Assembly (NCBI RefSeq): GCF_023715145.1 | Contig: NZ_JAMBNP010000003.1 | Span: 496,001-560,000 of the forward strand | DNA: 64,000 nucleotides | DNA from: Paenibacillus glycanilyticus | Lineage (GTDB): Bacteria > Bacillota > Bacilli > Paenibacillales > Paenibacillaceae | Direction: 5' to 3' | Part shown: positions 60,860 through 64,000 of the stretch, piece after piece | Numbering within the stretch: the first letter of the stretch is position 1 | How the letters are laid out: each line of letters opens with the position of its first letter | The notes under the pieces: model-generated | Databases searched by the model: none | Seen by the model: only the letters and a program-made list of their open reading frames with translations | Told to the model about the DNA's origin: nothing | Made by a program: the position numbers and the translations under genes

Positions 60860-63367
60860 ATGCTCGGACTAGTGAAAAAAATATTTGGTGATGCAAACGA
60901 GCGCGAGGTCAAGCGTCTCACGCGTACGGTAGAAGAAATTAACGGACTGGAGTCCAAGATAACGCCGCTGTCAGACGATGAGCTGCGTAATAAAACGGAA
61001 GAGTTCAAGGCGCGTCTTGAGAAAGGCGAGGATATTGACTCGATTCTGCCGGAAGCTTTCGCGGTTGTGCGCGAAGCGTCGAAGCGCACGCTTGGCATGC
61101 GCCATTTTGACGTACAGCTGATGGGCGGTATGGTGCTGCACGAAGGCAAGATCGCAGAGATGAGAACCGGTGAAGGTAAGACACTCGTTGCGACCCTTCC
61201 TACTTACTTGAACGCACTGCAAGGCAAAGGCGTACACGTCATTACGGTCAACGATTACCTTGCACAGCGCGACAGCCAGATCATGGCTGAGCTTTACAAC
61301 TTCCTTGGGCTGACAGTCGGTTGCAACCTGCACGGCTTGACGCATGAGGAGAAGCAAGAGGCTTACGCTTGCGACATTACTTACGGAACCAATAATGAGT
61401 TCGGTTTTGACTACCTGCGCGATAACATGGTGCTTTACAAAGAGCAGATGGTTCAACGCCCGCTTTATTATGCCATTATAGACGAAGTGGACTCCATCCT
61501 GGTCGACGAAGCGCGTACGCCGCTGATCATCTCCGGACAAGCACAGAAGTCGACGGAGCTCTATTATGCAGCCGACCGTTTCGTCAGCCGTTTGAAGCAG
61601 GAAGAGGATTACACGATCGATATCAAGCTTCGCAACGTAACGCTTACGGAAGCAGGCGTTGAGAAAGCGGAGAAAGCATTCGGCATCGAGAACTTATTCG
61701 ATCATGCGAACGTAACCCTTAACCACCACGTACAGCAGGCGCTCAAAGCGCATGTCATCATGAAGCGCGACGTGGATTACGTTGTTAATGAAGAAGAAGT
61801 CGTTATCGTTGATGAATTCACCGGCCGTTTGATGGCGGGCCGCCGTTACAGCGACGGATTGCATCAAGCGATCGAAGCGAAAGAGCAGCTGAAGGTTCAG
61901 AACGAGAGCATGACGCTTGCAACGATTACGTTCCAGAACTACTTCCGTATGTACCGCAAGCTGTCCGGCATGACCGGTACGGCGAAGACGGAGGAGGAAG
62001 AGTTCAAACGGATCTATGGACTTGAGGTTATTCAAATTCCCACGAACCGTTCGCTTATCCGTAAAGATATGCAGGACGTGGTCTACAAATCCGAGAACGG
62101 CAAGTTTAAAGCCGTTGTTGAAGAGATTGTAGAGAAGCATAAAAATAATCAGCCGGTACTCGTAGGGACTATCTCTATCGAGAACTCGGAGCGATTGTCC
62201 GAAATGCTGAAAAAACGCGGCGTCCAGCATAAAGTGTTGAACGCGAAGTTCCACGCGGAGGAAGCGGAAATTATCTCCCGCGCAGGCCAATCGGGTGCGG
62301 TTACGATCGCAACGAACATGGCGGGCCGCGGTACGGACATTTTGCTTGGCGAAGGCGTTCATGAGGTAGGCGGCCTGCATATTATCGGTACAGAGCGTCA
62401 CGAGAGCCGTCGTATCGACAACCAGCTGCGCGGTCGTGCCGGCCGTCAAGGCGATCCGGGCTCCTCGCAGTTCTACCTCTCCCTCGAGGATGAGCTGATG
62501 CGCCGCTTTGGCGCGGAGAACATTATGGGCATGATGGACCGTCTGGGCCTTGAAGAAGACCAGCCGATCGAGAGCCGCCTCATTACGCGTGCCGTTGAGT
62601 CCGCTCAGAAGCGCGTAGAGGGCAGCAACTTTGATACTCGTAAAGTCGTCCTGCAGTATGACGACGTAATGAACCAGCAGCGTGAGGTTATTTACAAGCA
62701 GCGCCGTGACGTACTGTTCTCCGACAACATTCGCGAAATCGTGATGGAGATGATCGTACCGGTTATCGAGCATGTGGTTGATGCTCATACGGAAGGCGAT
62801 ATTCCGGAAGAGTGGGATCTGCAGGAAATTGCGGATTACGCGAACTCCAACCTTCTCCCTGATGAGACCTTCACGAAGGATGATCTGTGGGGCAAAGAGA
62901 AGGAAGATATTATCGAGCTTATCAAGGACAAGGTTGTCGCTTATTATGATGAGCGCGAGGCAGAGCTTGGCGCCGAAACGATGCGCGAATTCGAGAAGGT
63001 TGTCGTACTGCGCGCGGTAGACAGCAAATGGATGGATCACATCGATGCCATGGATCAGCTCCGTCAAGGTATCCACCTTCGTGCGTACGGCGGTACGGAT
63101 CCGCTTCGCGAGTACCAATTCGAAGGCTTCGAGATGTTTAAGGAAATGATCTACAGCATCCAGGAAGAAGTAGCGAAGTACATCATGAAGGCGCGCGTAG
63201 AGAGCAATCTGGAGCGTCAAGAGGTCGCGCAAGGCCAAACGACGACCAACAGCCCCGCGGAAGCGGAGAAACGCCCTGCGAAGCGCGAAGAGCGTACCGG
63301 ACGCAACGACCTCTGCCCATGCGGCAGCGGCAAGAAGTATAAAATGTGCCATGGCATGGGTAAGTGA
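60860..63367 (+). CDS. secA: Protein translocase ATPase SecA
   Basis: SecA drives secreted proteins through SecYEG, including the many signal-peptide proteins of this window. Its 835 residues include Walker [10 protein letters not shown] (about 101-109), the [19 protein letters not shown] block (about 208-226), the second ATPase lobe ([27 protein letters not shown]) and a C-terminal zinc motif [13 protein letters not shown]. It matches the usual 835-845 length. AAGGGGAAG precedes ATG 60860. Only one secA is visible here. Confidence 0.99.
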   Translation: MLGLVKKIFGDANEREVKRLTRTVEEINGLESKITPLSDDELRNKTEEFKARLEKGEDIDSILPEAFAVVREASKRTLGMRHFDVQLMGGMVLHEGKIAEMRTGEGKTLVATLPTYLNALQGKGVHVITVNDYLAQRDSQIMAELYNFLGLTVGCNLHGLTHEEKQEAYACDITYGTNNEFGFDYLRDNMVLYKEQMVQRPLYYAIIDEVDSILVDEARTPLIISGQAQKSTELYYAADRFVSRLKQEEDYTIDIKLRNVTLTEAGVEKAEKAFGIENLFDHANVTLNHHVQQALKAHVIMKRDVDYVVNEEEVVIVDEFTGRLMAGRRYSDGLHQAIEAKEQLKVQNESMTLATITFQNYFRMYRKLSGMTGTAKTEEEEFKRIYGLEVIQIPTNRSLIRKDMQDVVYKSENGKFKAVVEEIVEKHKNNQPVLVGTISIENSERLSEMLKKRGVQHKVLNAKFHAEEAEIISRAGQSGAVTIATNMAGRGTDILLGEGVHEVGGLHIIGTERHESRRIDNQLRGRAGRQGDPGSSQFYLSLEDELMRRFGAENIMGMMDRLGLEEDQPIESRLITRAVESAQKRVEGSNFDTRKVVLQYDDVMNQQREVIYKQRRDVLFSDNIREIVMEMIVPVIEHVVDAHTEGDIPEEWDLQEIADYANSNLLPDETFTKDDLWGKEKEDIIELIKDKVVAYYDEREAELGAETMREFEKVVVLRAVDSKWMDHIDAMDQLRQGIHLRAYGGTDPLREYQFEGFEMFKEMIYSIQEEVAKYIMKARVESNLERQEVAQGQTTTNSPAEAEKRPAKREERTGRNDLCPCGSGKKYKMCHGMGK

Positions 63368-63407
63368 CATTGGCCTTGTCATGCGCATAATGTAACATAA
63401 CGGTTTG

Positions 63408-63447
63408 AACGCGCCGGACTGCCCTTGCGGCAGGACGGCGCGTTTTA
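63408..63447 (+). terminator. Intrinsic terminator after secA
   Basis: AACGCGCCG at 63408-63416 pairs with CGGCGCGTT at 63436-63444, with CTGCC/GGCAG inside, followed by TTTAT. Confidence 0.88.
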
Positions 63448-63511
63448 TGCGGTCTGCACGGATTTACGGTGACACGGCCGCGCATACTTAATATTGAGGT
63501 GAAGCTACGCG

Positions 63512-64000
63512 ATGATAGAAACAAACGTGAAACAGGATTTGCGTGAAGTGGCGAAGCGGCTCCAAGAACTCAGGGGGTCTCTTTGACTTAGATCTGAAGC
63601 TTGAGCATATCGCGAACTTTGAGGAGAAAATGACTGCACCCGATTTCTGGGATGATAATACGAAGGCGCAGGGCATTATCTCGGAATTGAATGCGATCAA
63701 ATCGGTCGTTGAGCAATACGAACGGCTGAATGCGGAATGCGAAGATCTGCAGACATTGATTGAGCTGGCTGATGAAGAAAGCGATGATTCGCTGGAAGCT
63801 GAAGTCATCGGCGGAATTGCATCTTTGACCGAAAAGGTTAACGGCTTCGAGCTGCAGCTGCTGCTGAATCAGCCTTACGATAAGCTGAATGCCATTCTGG
63901 AGCTGCACCCGGGTGCAGGCGGTACCGAGTCGCAGGACTGGGCACAAATGCTGTACCGGATGTATACGCGCTGGGCTGAGAAGCGGGGCTTCAAGGTTGA
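63512..64000 (+). CDS. prfB: Peptide chain release factor 2 (RF2), programmed +1 frameshift, 3' end cut by window
   Basis: RF2 ends translation at UGA and UAA. GAGGTGA precedes ATG 63512. The first frame runs 24 codons to an in-frame TGA at 63584. A +1 shift there continues in the frame of 63585 with DLDLKLEHIANFEEKM and on to LHPGAGGTESQDWAQMLYRM, which is plain RF2 sequence, open to the window edge. The GGQ loop would lie beyond 64000. The 5' part is too short to be noticed as a gene, and the main frame has no start codon of its own at the right place; this is the normal RF2 design, not a broken gene. secA-prfB order matches Bacillus. Confidence 0.96.
63572..63587 (+). promoter_or_regulatory. 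RF2 autoregulatory +1 frameshift site
   Basis: AGGGGG (internal Shine-Dalgarno, 63572-63577), 3 nt, then CTT-TGA-C at 63581-63587. This is the conserved RF2 slippery site; low RF2 lets the ribosome shift to read GAC. Confidence 0.97.

Noticed and set aside
61694..63388. 564-codon antisense frame over secA
   Set aside because: A shadow of the strongly biased secA codons; the protein is rich in His, Arg and Leu with no start signal and no recognisable domain.
63512..63586. prfB as a frameshifted pseudogene
   Set aside because: The stop is the conserved programmed frameshift site and the downstream frame is intact.
1..64000. tRNA, rRNA, transposase or prophage genes
   Set aside because: None was recognised on either strand; all long frames have better explanations.

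Overview
The window comes from an endospore-forming, flagellated Bacillota of the Paenibacillaceae type (Paenibacillus or a close relative). This is inferred from four things: spore genes (spoIID, spoIIQ, spoIIID, an alpha/beta-type SASP), an SLH/CsaB-type S-layer system, medium GC, and a gene order that follows Bacillus subtilis over long stretches. There are no rRNA or tRNA genes, insertion sequences, prophage or CRISPR arrays. Almost every gene is on the + strand; the one exception is the endonuclease-like gene at 44997-45650.

Region 1 (1-14.2 kb): the 3' part of an SLH-anchored subtilase, a DUF1146 gene and murA. A three-gene efflux operon (HlyD-like adaptor, ATPase, FtsX/MacB-like permease) follows, placed between murA and spoIID. 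Next come spoIID, spoIIQ (with an excellent sigma-F promoter), spoIIID, mbl, the rod/hook-like genes flhO-flhP (sigma-D promoter) and a small EpuA-like gene. Region 2 (14.3-22.6 kb): pgsA, fabZ, pgcA, then DUF5693-csaB-tagA and tagO. These last genes start and decorate the secondary cell-wall polymer to which SLH domains bind.

Region 3 (22.6-42.2 kb) is a surface-protein block between tagO and degSU, where B. subtilis has only a few small genes. It holds a 1344-aa SLH protein, the likely main S-layer protein (848 aa, long leader, two in-frame starts), an AT-rich modular secreted protein, a small anchored protein, a SASP gene, metK, a 1480-aa Ig-like/SLH protein and a phosphodiester glycosidase with a stalk domain. 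tagO, csaB and tagA would make the anchor; the SLH proteins use it.

Region 4 (42.2-64 kb) is nearly collinear with B. subtilis: degS-degU, comFA-comFC, yvyF-flgM-flgN-flgK-flgL-yviE-fliW-csrA-hag-flaG-fliD-fliS-fliT, hpf, secA, prfB. Departures are a 125-bp tandem array of palindromes plus a PD-(D/E)XK/wHTH gene after degU, a small membrane-anchored GT-like gene, no comFB, and a cold-shock gene before hpf. Regulation is readable in several places: sigma-D promoters at flhO, hag and flaG; a CsrA-type hairpin and CsrA-like Shine-Dalgarno in the hag leader next to fliW and csrA; and the RF2 programmed frameshift in prfB.

The items most worth a second look are the palindrome array (44510-44984), the dual-start S-layer leader, the terminator in the metK leader without an S-box, the repeated-motif structured leader of degSU, and the apparent non-AUG start at 45864. 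All calls are from reading the sequence; no database search was run.
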